From assembly GCA_018296165.2 (NCBI GenBank), contig JACKQL020000012.1, positions 1,116,001-1,180,000 of the forward strand: a DNA stretch of 64,000 nucleotides, read 5' to 3'. Of the stretch, positions 47,029-57,589 are shown piece by piece. The notes beneath the pieces were generated by a model. It did no database searches, was not told the origin of the DNA, and worked only from the letters and a program-made list of their open reading frames with translations. This stretch comes from Termitomyces sp. T153 (taxonomy: Eukaryota > Basidiomycota > Agaricomycetes > Agaricales > Lyophyllaceae). The stretch's first letter is position 1. Each line of letters begins with the position of its first letter. Both the position numbers and the translations under genes were made by a program.

Positions 47029-47100
47029 ATATAGGACCAATTCACTGCCAAGTAGTCAGTGGACCCCATGTAGGACTAATCCACTGCTGAGTAGTCAGCC
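47029..47100 (+). repeat. Tandem duplication of about 42 bp before the G5 3' LTR
   Basis: Two adjacent imperfect copies starting GGACCCCATATAGGAC and GGACCCCATGTAGGAC, each ending AGTAGTCAG. They lie in the untranslated region upstream of the G5 3' LTR. A TTA microsatellite follows at about 47134-47152. Confidence 0.75.
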
Positions 47101-48394
47101 TTGCCAGGCTTAGTTATCATCAACTCAAAAAAGTATTATTATTATTATTTTAATCAACATATTAAATCCCCTACTTACTGTTAAAACTCATATGCCACAA
47201 GCTATCCAACTTGGAGGGCATATGTAGCATGAGTGTGACATTATCTCTGCCTAAACCTTACCATTTTCTACCCTATTCATCCCATACTTGTTCCTGTTAT
47301 ATTCTGTGCCATTTTTTTTGGATCAAATTTTCATATGCAGCACATTGTGCCATGGTGTATAGCACATTCAAGAGTGCTATGTATCTATGAGAGCAGTGGA
47401 AGTCTGAACACCCCCACATATGCAGTTGAGCCAGCCAGTGTTCCTTAGCCATTTTTGACCACTCCCCCCAATACTATCCTAAGGTCTGTTGTGATGAGAC
47501 AATAGCTTTTGCTGCAACAAGAGCTGCCTGTGTAGCAGGCAGTGGGACTGAGCAGCACAGTTGCATGCCTAACCAAGCAAGGGAAAAGTATAATATAGAG
47601 GGGTATGATTATGCCTGAAGGGTGCTCAGTGTGGGTGTGACTTGGAGGGGGGAGGGGCACAGAGCATCTAGATTGGGTGGGTGAGAGTCAGTGTTGCTGG
47701 GTTTGAGGAGCTGGAGGCATCTGGTGGCATGGAGAAAACTGAATAGGGGGCTGAGGGTATCAGGCATTAAGAGTAGGTAGGACAATGACTCAGCTTTTCT
47801 GTGTAGCTTCCTGCAGAGGTGGCAATGATGTTTGAACTTGTAGTAAGGGCTGTCAGGTTCCGCTGACCTCGGGGGCTCAGCTGCACTGGGCGAGTCCTTA
47901 CTAGGCGGGCGTGATCCCCTTGCACTGGTAACTGAACACTCAAAAACGTTCCGGGCACTGATGGCTTGTGTGGATAGTTGGTGGGATGTGATCTGGACAG
48001 ATCCGGGGAGGTCCGGAGAAGTCAGATTGTGAGGAAATGGGATGGTCTTGGCAGGGTTCAGGCAGAAGACCATATGGGAGATTCGCGGAAGTGAAGGAGT
48101 AGGTGGCTGTGTGATCAATGGGAGTGGAGCCAGGGTTTGATGGGAGATCAATTGGAGTTGATGGAGTCTGGGACCGAGCAAAGAGTGAGGTTTGGACCTG
48201 ATAGAAGAGTGTCGGGGTTCGTAATCGTAATCGTGGAGTTTGTGAGGTCGTTAGGGTTGGGGAAGACTTGGGCACAACAGTCGGACGGAGTCACTAAGAC
48301 AGTGTCAGATGAAATGGAATGGAGTCGATATGGAACAAGAGTAGATTCGAGTGGAGATACAAAACAATAACGAGAACAATAACGAAATGGAGAC

Positions 48395-48478
48395 GAGACA
48401 AGACCGGGAGACTGAGACAAGACCGGGAGACTGAGACAAGACCGGGAGACTGAGATAAGACCGGGAGACTGAGATAAG
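48395..48478 (-). repeat. 19-bp tandem repeat inside the G1 LTR
   Basis: Unit GAGACAAGACCGGGAGACT, four copies plus a partial one; the last copies read GAGATAAG. The other G1 LTRs have one copy of the equivalent sequence. Confidence 0.85.
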
Positions 48479-48893
48479 AAAACAAGACATGAAACATGAA
48501 ACACGAGAAAGAAACAATCAGACCATAGGTAACGTTAAGCAATATCAAGACTAGAGTACGAAGAGCTACTCGACGGCTTATATACTGACTACCAGAGAAC
48601 TTCAGGGTACGTCGGCTGCAGTGGTGGGGCTTGGCGGAGCTCGACGGAGTGGGCGGGTGTTGGTTGCAATCGAGAATCAGGCCACGCTGATATATTGATG
48701 GGATTATTGGGGAACATGGGTCGCCCCGAAGTTGTCGTGATACTCCGGAATGGGTCGGAGGAATCAGGGTGTTGAGTTGATGATGGGTGGCGAAGATCAG
48801 GAACAGCGGGGATGGTTCTCAGGGTTTGGGAGATCCAGGGTAAGTGTCAGTGGCTGCGGAGAAGGCATTGAAGTTGGCCAGGGGGCTGTTGGA

Positions 48894-48977
48894 GTTAGCC
48901 GGGGAGGCGTCGGAGTTAGCCAGGGAGGCGTCGGAGTTAGCCGGGGAGGCGTCGGAGTTAGCTGGGGAGGCATCGGG
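48894..48977 (-). repeat. 21-bp tandem repeat inside the G1 LTR
   Basis: Four copies of a unit starting GTTAGCCGGGGAGGCGTCGG, differing at single positions, in the U3 side of the LTR (minus orientation). Other G1 LTRs show one or two diverged copies. Confidence 0.85.
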
Positions 48978-49430
48978 GCTAACCAAAATAGGTGCGGGGT
49001 TGTTTGGCAGTTTGGCGGAGCGTCAGGGGTTATTGGAGAATCGGGGTTTTGCTGGATGATGTGCAGGGGTCCAGGGGATGGGTCGTGACAAGGGCACACA
49101 AGTAGCATGTGTCAGACCAATTCTACTGTAAGATCTCTACAGTGGGGACAAACAGGGGTTTCCAACTGGTATATCCTAAACAGGTGTTGATTTAATGAGA
49201 TGTGCTGCATGCAGAGCTGGGTGAGAAGTGTGGAGTACTTGTGGTCAAGGCCTTGGACAAGTTTCATGTATCTCTTAGAGGGGAGTGACTGGTCTAATCT
49301 GTGCTACTTGATAGTTGCACCTGTGTTAGATAGAGTTCAGTTCTTGAAATTAAGAGAACTTACACCAGTTCTATCATGAGACCCCTACAGTGTGACCATA
49401 CTCTGCTATTTCTGGCAGGCTACCATTACA

Positions 49431-49847
49431 ATTTAATTTTTCTTTGCCTCTTCCATGTTAAACAAAGGCTAACTGGTGCTTAACAATTAAAGCCAAACAT
49501 GCTACCATTGTGGTCAGGTAGCCATATTAATTAGCAGAATTACAATGTACCTCTCAGGTATACTTATCACAATTCTCCTCCAATTCTTTTGTAGATTATT
49601 TACAGCAATGCCATATATATCATACATAGATCACTCAACTCATATTCCATGTATGTGAAATCAGAAAAATATAGTAAAGATCAAACTTGTGAAGATAATT
49701 GAATTTTTGCTATTCCATCTACTTTTTTCTTGGTAGTTATATCAACTACTAGGTGTATCTACATAAGTGTTAACCCCCAGAGGTCAGAAATCAAATGCAT
49801 TTGTTCAAAGAAAATCATAGTTGTCTTGTATTTTTTCAGTTCACCAC
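49431..49847. other. CpG-poor spacer between G5 and the G6 LTR
   Basis: Low-GC sequence with no coding frame and no repeat match within the window. It is the flank into which G5 and a G6 LTR were inserted. Confidence 0.5.
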
Positions 49848-50404
49848 TGTCAGAGAATGTCCCATTCCCCCTTTGTCCTGTTCTCCCTCCTTATGGTTTT
49901 CCTTTATTCTCCTTTGCTTTTCCTATCTGCTGGCTCCAGTTCTAACCCTCAGGCTGCACCAGTTCTCTGTCCATATTTCTGACAAGTGTTGCCCCTTCCA
50001 TATGGCCTCTTACCAGACTCCTGGATTGTTTCCTGTATTTTGGGCCTACCACTCATTGTAGGCCTCCCATCTTTGGACCACAAGTACTTTTAACCAAGGG
50101 CTATCTTTTGGGTTTTTTTGTAGGTGGTGACATGCTGGGAGTCTGGAGATTGAGGCCATTTACAATGGATTTCCACTTTTTGATTAGACTCCAGATTTGG
50201 TTGTTGTTGGGTGTTTTTTCCAGAAGCTCTAGAGTAAATTTTCTGAACACTGGCATTGGGGATCTTTAGACTTGTTCTCTTTGGATCTCCTTCTGCCAGG
50301 TGAGTAGCTAGAACTCTAAAACTTTTTGTAGATACTAAAAAAACTTTGGGTCTCCCTCTGCCAGTTGTGTGATTGAGCCACAGCCTCCAGAGGTCACTCT
50401 TACA
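49848..50404 (+). repeat. G6 solo LTR (557 bp)
   Basis: Starts TGTCAGAGAATGTCCC and ends GTCACTCTTACA. Perfect TSD ACCAC at 49843-49847 and 50405-50409. Shares the tract CTTAGACTTGTTCTCTTTGG and the final CAGAGGTCAC...TTACA with the G3 LTRs, so it is a longer relative of them. Confidence 0.9.
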
Positions 50405-50415
50405 ACCACAAAGAA

Positions 50416-50544
50416 ATGCAGTTACACACATTGTAAAATGCAGTTACACACATTGTAAAATGCAGTTACACACATTGTAAAATGCAGTTACACACATTGT
50501 AAAATGCAGTTACACACATTGTAAAATGCAGTTACACACATTGT
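50416..50544. repeat. 22-bp tandem minisatellite, six copies
   Basis: Unit ATGCAGTTACACACATTGTA (plus AA), repeated five times without a mismatch, the sixth copy cut at its end. There are no spacers, so it is not a CRISPR array. It lies 12 bp from the G6 LTR and within its downstream flank. Confidence 0.93.
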
Positions 50545-50567
50545 GCAGGACTTAGATTCTCTACTGG

Positions 50568-50783
50568 TCAGAGCACTAATGGTTCCAGCCTGGGAGGCTT
50601 TTTAACCCCATATACACTAAAACCCCTGCACATTGATCTCCATGCCCAGCATGCTTTTGTCCCTTCTTGGAGGATGTTCAGCCAGGTTTCTGCTATAAGA
50701 TTTTCATCTATTGCCTTTTTGTCATACCTCATCTCATTTGAGGCCAGACAGTCTAGTTTAATCCTTCCATTATTCCATCTCAC
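50568..50783 (-). pseudogene. Possible LINE endonuclease fragment
   Basis: The minus frame contains GRIKLDCLASNEMRYDKKAI followed by DENLIAETWLN. The ETW motif with its acidic context resembles the catalytic Glu region of APE-type endonucleases encoded by LINEs. It is short and isolated, so the call is tentative. Sequence 50784-51940 on either side has no convincing frame. Confidence 0.35.
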
Positions 50784-51940
50784 TGTTAGTCAGCTTGGTG
50801 TCTGGGTCTGACCCCCTTCTGATTCTCCATTCACATCTTAGTCACCAGATTAGGTGTGCAGACTCAGACATTACAATCCTATACATTCTTGTTCCTGCTT
50901 TTGCTTTCTCTTTCTCAAGGCTTGGGGTCATTAGGTGGCACCCAAGAATTTGCCCAATACCTGGTTTCCTCCAGAGTATTCCTTCTCATTTCACACAGGA
51001 CTTTCACCTGCTTCCAGATTACATCTTAGCCAGATATAGTACATTCAGATTTCATGTGTTCCATACTCTCTCTGTGTGTTCTTTACTCTCTGTGGTGTCA
51101 CATGTGCTGCACTTCCTTCTGTTTTCCAGAGAAATGCCCTTGCCTCCTTCATTAGGACCTTATTTCATCTACTTTCATTTGTATATTGTCAGAAGAGTGT
51201 AAGTCTAATTTTTCCCACAGTTGCCATGTCAGTATAAGCACATAATGCTCACTGATCTATTGTGATTTCAATATATATAATGCATTGAAGAGGAAGAGGT
51301 AAGCTTTAAACAATATAGAGACAAATCTGCATGTCAAAGAATCATGCTATGCCATTTCTTTGGTCACTTTTTATTAAGGTAAAAGGCTTGAGATAATGGA
51401 AGAAGTCTGTTTTTACAATGAAAAGCAGTCAAAGAAATTGCACAACACATTTCTTTGACTCTTTTTCATTTGGAAAGAGATTCCAGCACCAGCAGTGACT
51501 CAGCTCATCAAACTCTTCACAAACCATGATATGGAGTTCTGAACTTTGGCAGAGTCACAGACCTGTCACATTTCATTTCACATTCAAAATAACTCTTCCA
51601 TTGGGACACCTGTGGCATCCATTTGTGAATGAGAAAGAATAAAAACTTGATATAATCATACTTTGTATACTTCAGATGTAAGGTTCTGATTTTCTAAGGG
51701 ATCTGTAAAACATTGGTGAAGGCTGCAAGCATCCAAAATCTCATTTCATATCTGGGTTGCAGACATACACTTCCCTCTATTTCTTCCCTTCTCAGACCTG
51801 TCCTTGACCATAGCTCATTATTCTATAAAGGGACATCAGCTGTGAATGGTCCAAGCCAAGCCCACCACTCATGTTCTGACTATTCAGTCAAAAGGCAAAT
51901 GAAAAGCAAGCTGGCTAGAGGCATGGCAGGCAAGTGGCAG
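50784..51940. other. CpG-poor region without recognisable genes
   Basis: AT-rich, CpG-depleted sequence with short chance frames only. It is probably an old, unrecognisable transposon relic. Confidence 0.45.
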
Positions 51941-52956
51941 TGATGTGCTCCTATGCTGCCTAGCTGCCATGCAGGAAACCAAAAAGAAGACCTAAACACT
52001 AGCAACCAGATAGAGTAGCTGGCAATAGGAAGCAATGGGGGCAAGTCAGTAACTGTCCCAGAAAGCAAGAGCTAATAGGCATGAAAGGAAATGGAAGAGT
52101 CAAGTGGGAAATGTCACTACCACTAGCCTAAGTTGCTAGATGGTAACAAAAGGTCATGAAGTTGCTGAGTGATAAAAAAAATAGACAAAAGAGTCACTAA
52201 TAATAGGGATAAATTGCTAAAAAAGAGGAAGCAAACTAGTTGCTAGCCATAGTTGCTAGCATTGCTAAGTCACACTAAGAGTACCCACAGTTGGCACCCA
52301 TGCTAGATCAAATATGAAGTCACTAAGACTTGTCACTAAATCATTAACAATGATGAGAGAGAGCAGTAAGAAATCTGGAGCTAGTAAGCTGAGAACTAAT
52401 GGGAGGGAATAATACTCTGTTGGCTTGTTGTTGTCTCTATATAAAGGCAGTATTTATACTGTTCATAAGTATAGTATTTAGAAAGAAAATATTAATTGCT
52501 GCCAATTACAGCATTTGCCAAAGTGTCCCTGATACATACTGGATGTCAGTATAGTAACCAAGTATCTATACACAATGTTAGCAAATGCATAATAAATTTC
52601 AGTAACAATAAAAGAGCATACCCAATGTCAATATCTGAAGTGTAGATGCTATTTAGGTATGTTTGTAAGCAAGACAAAAAAAATGATAAGTAAGAAGTCG
52701 CATGGCCTTTAATATATCTATTTTTGAGAAGAGGCATTGTTGTTGCTAGGTAAGGTCACTAGTGATTGTCACTAAGGAAGGTCTCAGCTTTATTGTTCTA
52801 GATCAAAAGGCTAGACTCCATGTGCTGAAGCTTGTGATCCAGCAGTCTCATAGTCACTAAAATCCTGTGCAATGGCTACCTCATTCCAGACTTTGGGGCT
52901 AAATCTCACATGATGAAGTTGCATAACTTGTACAAACTTGTGCTGTATCCATATCA
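51941..52956 (-). repeat. G4 LTR copy 3
   Basis: Starts TGATGTGCTCCTATGC and follows the other G4 copies through GGCAGTATTTATACTG (about 52447) to the CTCATAGTCACTAAAATC region. The far end, about 52956, is uncertain because similarity fades there. No TSD found. Confidence 0.55.
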
Positions 52957-53593
52957 GGTGCTGCCCAGATAAGATAGTCCTAGATGTCAATAACAGTATC
53001 TGGCAACAATTGGGTCTTATCAGCAGGTGACCAATGAGAGGTAAAGGCAGAGGTCAAGGCAAAATAAGGCGCTGCACTGGCCAAGCTTACAGTTATGCTA
53101 GTGAATAAACCCAGAAGCAATGCTATTGTCCAGACTGGGGATATCCTATTCCCAGGTCCACCTATACACTATAAGGCTACTAGACAACTAAGTACCTATG
53201 TCTAAGTTGGAGGCCACTGACTACAGCCTAAATAACAAAACAGAGGCCAATGACTATGAACTATTAACTAATCATGCCTAGTAGTAGAAGGATCAATGAT
53301 TAACAATAATATACCATGTGCCAGGTGCAATATACCCATTAGGCCTGGGAGCTGAGATGGTGAAGGAGTAAGAAGGGGCCAGGCAGTCTGGAGGTTGCCT
53401 AGGTGGTTGCCTAGATGAAGGTGCCAATCCCCACAGACTAAGCTAGATGAAGGTGGGACAGTCCAAAGACTGGTCTCCTTATACATTTCCTCCCACTTCA
53501 GACCAGGAGCCAGCATAGACTGTGTATTTGTGTGTCTGGCTTCAAATTTGACCAGAAAGATATAGTATACAAATCATACACAAATGGTACACT
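52957..53593. other. CpG-poor spacer with no recognised content
   Basis: No open frame worth reporting. A few short repeated words (GTTGCCTAG at about 53394 and 53406; AGATGAAGGTG at about 53413 and 53446). It could be the internal region of a G4 element. Confidence 0.35.
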
Positions 53594-54126
53594 TGTAAGG
53601 GTGACCTCTGGAGGCTGTGGCTCAATCACACAACTGGCAGAAAGAGATTCAAAGTCTATTTAGCATCTACAAGAAATTATAGAGTTCTAGCTACTCACCT
53701 GGCAGAGGGAGCTCCAAAAAGAACAAGTCTAAGGATTCCCAATGCCAGAAATTTTCTCTAGAGCTTCTGGAAAAACACTCACCAACAACCAAATCTGGAT
53801 TCCAATCCAAAAACAGAAATCCATTGTAAATGGCCTTGATCTCCAGACTCTCAGCATGTGACCATGTACAAAGATAACTAAAAGATAGCCCTTGGTTGCA
53901 AATACTTGTGGCCCAAAGATGGGAGGCCAGCAATGAGCAACAAGCTTGGAGTAAAGGAAATAATTTAGGGATCTGGTAAGAAGCATCTGCTGACCAGGCC
54001 ACACTTGCCTGAATTATGCACAGAGAAGCAGTGCAGTGTGAGTGCTGAATTTGGTGCAATAGTTAGGGAAAAGAAACAAGAATGAAGGAAAATTATAAGG
54101 AGGGAGAAATGGAACATCCCCTGACA
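53594..54126 (-). repeat. G6 solo LTR copy 2 (533 bp)
   Basis: The reverse orientation of the copy at 49848-50404: starts TGTAAGGGTGACC and ends CATCCCCTGACA on the plus strand. TSD ACACT (53589-53593) and ATACT (54127-54131), one transition apart. Confidence 0.88.
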
Positions 54127-55157
54127 ATACTATGTTTACACCTACATATTACCTATGATTGTAAATACATCTGGCCCATCACAAGTCAAGTCCTTGCAAA
54201 ACAACACCACAGTTGTGTATTATGTGGCATATCTGTGTTTAGACCTAGTGTTTGTGATTATTAGAATGGTCATTAGATACAGGCAAAGGAATTGGATAGC
54301 ACATAAAGTGGTAACAAGTCCAAGTCACTGTTCTATGATGATCCATCAGTATGGCCTCAACCCAAATTGGCCTTCTGCTTAAGTAGGGTACTAGATATAT
54401 TGGAAATATCAGGACATGAACTTTGGTGTGATAAAGCCCCAACACTGGAGGTGAGACATCTTGCTCAATTTTTTGCCTTGTCCTCACATCTCCAATCCAT
54501 TCATCTTACAGGCTGCATCTGAGGCCAAGTTCAATGCATCATGGCCAGTGATGCAGGCCTCACCTCTTTTCTCTTTACCTATCTTTATCCATCATGCATC
54601 TCAGTGTATTTTATTTGCAGTGGTAGCAATGACAAGCTTTCCCACTGTGATTTTGATGCTACTCCACTTGCCCCTTTCTAGTTAGTCTTATTAGGTCTAT
54701 CAAAGTATATTCTCTTTGATATATCCTGAGCTATTACTTAGCATAGGTAGATATCAAAATAATGATATAGTAATATGTATTGATAGGCAGGTTCAAAACT
54801 TTGATATGTGTCTAATCTACTCAACAAACAAACAAACATTACTATGTTTGAAAAGGTTTACATTCTTGAACTATGTACATGTTAGCCCCAAAAACTTGTT
54901 GCCTTTGGATGTTTTTGTGAGTTCTATCATTTGACATATTGATCATTATTTCATTGATAGTTCTTTGTTTCTGGATGACTGTAAGACCTATATCTCTCTG
55001 AACTTCAGACTAGACTATGGGAAGTGTGTGAGGTGGAGTCATGAGTAGATGAAAATATAGAAAAGTTTACCAAAGAGTGTTCACTGACTGAGGTTAGTTC
55101 CTATATTTGAGACATCATACATGGATTCCTGTTCATGCAAAGAACAATTGTTCACAA
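54127..55157. other. CpG-poor region without recognisable genes
   Basis: AT-rich sequence, no clear coding frame. It contains a short (CAAA)n tract at about 54821-54838. CpG frequency returns to normal after about 55225. Confidence 0.4.
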
Positions 55158-55159
55158 TA

Positions 55160-55747
55160 GAGCATATTCACAACAGGCTCCACCTGCCAAATGAACAAAA
55201 ATTCAATGGCTTCTCAACCAAAATTTGGTTTGTCCTAAGATGGAAAGCGTGACACGGCAGTTTCCATGATGGTATCCATCAAGGGACATCAGTTGCGATA
55301 TGATAACAAATCATCACCTCGATGATGGCAAATAATAACGAATTGCTGCAAGTCTCTTCATTGCTGCTATGCCTCTAATCTCACAATCCCTTAAGAAATT
55401 CACACTGAAAACAGATACACTTTTTTCTCACTTGAAGCATTTTGTCTCCTGTGTGCATGCTTTTGATGGAAGCAAGAGAACATGGTAGTGCTGAGCCAAT
55501 ATGAGTCTCATATAGGTTCTGACTCTCAGGGAATTTAAGTCAACCATACCAGTGTCTGGTATCATAGAAAAGAACTACTGGCAAGGGTTGAGATAAAGAA
55601 GAACGAAAGAAATGTAGACGATAGGAAGTCTCGTTCGGTTCCACGAGTGCTGTAACACTTCTATATCGGGATGTCACATTGTCCAAAACGGCCAACAAAA
55701 ATGTGGACTTTAGGAATCAAAATTTGAAACGTGTTGTGAATATGCTC
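55160..55747. mobile_element. Terminal-inverted-repeat element (MITE-like, 588 bp)
   Basis: A perfect 16-bp inverted repeat, GAGCATATTCACAACA at 55160-55175 and its complement at 55732-55747, each bordered on the outside by TA (55158-55159 and 55748-55749). That fits a TA-specific non-autonomous DNA transposon. No ORF inside. The border between CpG-poor and CpG-normal DNA falls inside it, near 55225. Confidence 0.6.
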
Positions 55748-55749
55748 TA

Positions 55750-57034
55750 ATATGTGCATGATGCAGAGAAACTTGCCAAACACTGGCACGTGAATTGTAA
55801 ACCTTTCTAAGAATAGCAATATTTATTCGACCAGATCAAGGTTGAGATAAATATCAAAATTTTGAACCTGCCTATTGAAACGGCTGTCACTCGCTACCGG
55901 TGTTTAAACTGTCGGCTTTCGTCGTTATATCCCTTACATTCCTCGAGAATGGTTTTCTTTCAAGGATAGTACATACTACATATGTCCCCAGAGAAATTAG
56001 TACAAATCAGTATACGTAACATAGAAACAACGATCATCATGAAAGTGACCGTATACTTGACACAATGAAGACGTTGAGGCTACGACTGATGACGACATGA
56101 GCCCATGAGCCATGTCCTCCACGATCGTCATGAACAGATTTATATCTAGCTTCTACATGTGCACGAACAAGTTTCATAGAAACCCCTGGTCTGGTTTCTT
56201 ATTCAACTAGAGTACTTGTCTAACTTCATGGCTTCTCCATGTATGGCGAAGTTGCAGAGAACACGGAAGATGTTCTGGACATTTTGTCTCAACTAACTAT
56301 TCGATACGGACAACGATCAAGGCTGGTGCTAACTATCGCAGAGTGCGTCGGCGCCGTAAAATTTATTTTTGGTAAAATGATATGCCACTCGAGGCTGAGA
56401 AGTAGGAGAAGCTATAGTGCGCAGCGATTACTAGCTGGAGTATATATCGCAAACATGTCGACATTCTAGAAATATGTAAGTAAGATTGTGGGTCCAGGTG
56501 TTCCGTCCCTTTGTCACCGTCGTGACCAAGGAAAATTCCCACTCTCCTTTTTCCGAGGTCGAGCTCTCGTCAATTTTTGGCCACTCTGCTATACAAAATC
56601 ATGAGTCTAATCAATTCTCCAAGAAAACCCATCTGCTTACCACTCGACCAATGGTTCGCCGAAGATTATGGCAGATCTCACAGACGATGAATTATCCTCT
56701 TGCCATGATCTCTTGCATGCAGTATCTTGGAGAGAGAGATTATGGAATGGTCGTACGGGTCCTGCGGCATTTTGGCCAGAAAATGTTCCTTACTCGACCT
56801 GCATAATGCATATCAACCATCCCGTGTCGCAAATAATGCACCACTGACACTGTGGCTGGGAATAGGGAAAGATTATCCATGCTTCGTATCGACGGACAAA
56901 CAGATGGTTCTACTCACTTGACCGTTCCAGAAAAAATAATTCTAAACCAAACGATGAACTAGGCCGGGTCTATTCATCAAGCAAAATTGCACGTTTATGA
57001 GATCAATCCAGTCGAGGTATTTGCTGCTGAGCCT
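55750..57034. other. CpG-normal intergenic region with a doubtful small frame
   Basis: Contains chance frames. One of about 60 codons at 56669-56848 (+), starting MADLTDDELSSCHDLL, looks somewhat protein-like, but it has no recognised relative and overlaps another open frame. I do not call a gene. Its composition is like that of the gene pockets. Confidence 0.35.
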
Positions 57035-57589
57035 TCAAGCTGATCTGGCTGATGGGGAAGTAGGTTGACACCCCACCGCGACTTCCATGAAGACAGAAGA
57101 TAGTTTAAAGTCTTTCAACTTGTACAATCCTAGTTTCGCATTCTCGGGGTTAGATTCGTATGTTATCTGGTATTTATGCTGACGAATAAGGTCAGCGTAG
57201 CCGAAATTATACAAAGAACTCTGGAACATCTTGACCAGGCTTGTGGTACTTTCTGGCTTCACTAGGTCGAGAAAGCCTGGCAACAGGTTTGGTGCACGCT
57301 TCAAACCTGATTTGTTAATCTCCAAAGGACCTGGTGAGAAACGAGCTGTGGCGCCCAAAGAGTCAAAGTGATGAGCTCGCATTGTGAGTATGTCTTCTCG
57401 GGGACTTGATATTGATCTTACAATGCGGGCAGTTTGATAATTTCCTGCGATTTGCCATCTTGAAACCTCGTCAAACATGTGGGGTTTAATACGTGTAGGT
57501 TCCTGAATTGAGTCACAAATACGTGTAGGTTGCTGACTTGAGTCTCGGATTTTCGGGCGGTGAGTGACTCTCGTGTAATTCATAGTCAT
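57035..57589 (-). CDS. Hypothetical protein, 184 codons, intronless
   Basis: An uninterrupted ATG-to-stop frame in CpG-normal DNA. The N-terminus has a short internal repeat (QQPTRICDS and QEPTRIKPH). The middle and end are basic and polar with no signal peptide, membrane segment or known motif. No splice sites are needed. It is much longer than other frames in this stretch, which favours a real gene, but there is no family evidence. It could also be a fragment of a larger, decayed gene. Confidence 0.4.
   Translation of the reverse strand: MTMNYTRVTHRPKIRDSSQQPTRICDSIQEPTRIKPHMFDEVSRWQIAGNYQTARIVRSISSPREDILTMRAHHFDSLGATARFSPGPLEINKSGLKRAPNLLPGFLDLVKPESTTSLVKMFQSSLYNFGYADLIRQHKYQITYESNPENAKLGLYKLKDFKLSSVFMEVAVGCQPTSPSARSA

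Larger units (their letters stand above)
47851..49090 (-). repeat. G1 solo LTR in the LINE (1,240 bp, CpG-rich)
   Basis: Starts TGTCAGGTTCCGCTGA and ends GGTCGTGACA. Perfect TSD AGGGC at 47846-47850 and 49091-49095. CpG is abundant, in sharp contrast to both flanks, so the insertion is recent. It carries two internal tandem repeats, which explain its extra length compared with the 999-bp copy at 1075-2073. Confidence 0.92.
47312..49295 (-). mobile_element. 5'-truncated LINE (non-LTR retrotransposon), minus strand
   Basis: Starts with an 8-T run (a reversed poly-A tail) and is flanked by near-identical 11-mers, ATTCTGTGCCA (47301-47311) and AATCTGTGCTA (49296-49306). Without the G1 LTR (47851-49090) only about 740 bp remain. 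The minus frame gives LNQHLFRIYQLETPVCPHCR and, after the LTR, YYKFKHHCHLCRKLH and FLHATRCLQLL. This is the C-terminal zinc-knuckle region found after RT in many fungal LINEs. Confidence 0.75.
37656..49430 (+). mobile_element. Ty3/Gypsy element G5 with mariner, LINE and G1 LTR insertions
   Basis: LTRs lie at 37656-37869 and 47223-49430 (the latter split by a LINE). Flanks are ATTTC (37651-37655) and ATTTA (49431-49435), a TSD with one mismatch. Order: gag, protease, RT (split by a Tc1/mariner element), RNase H, integrase, chromodomain-like segment, extra ORF, 3' LTR. It is inserted in the upstream region of the lipoate ligase gene in divergent orientation. CpGs are kept in the first 600 bp and lost in the rest. 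Confidence 0.88.
47223..49430 (+). repeat. G5 3' LTR, interrupted by a LINE
   Basis: The LTR pieces are 47223-47311 and about 49296-49430. They start TGTAGCATGAGTGTGACA and end GGCTACCATTACA, matching the 5' LTR with every CpG lost. The purine-rich CTTGGAGGGCATA before 47223 is the likely polypurine tract. Confidence 0.85.

Noticed and set aside
50416..50544. CRISPR-like array
   Set aside because: The repeats are directly adjacent with no spacers and the genome is eukaryotic; it is a minisatellite.
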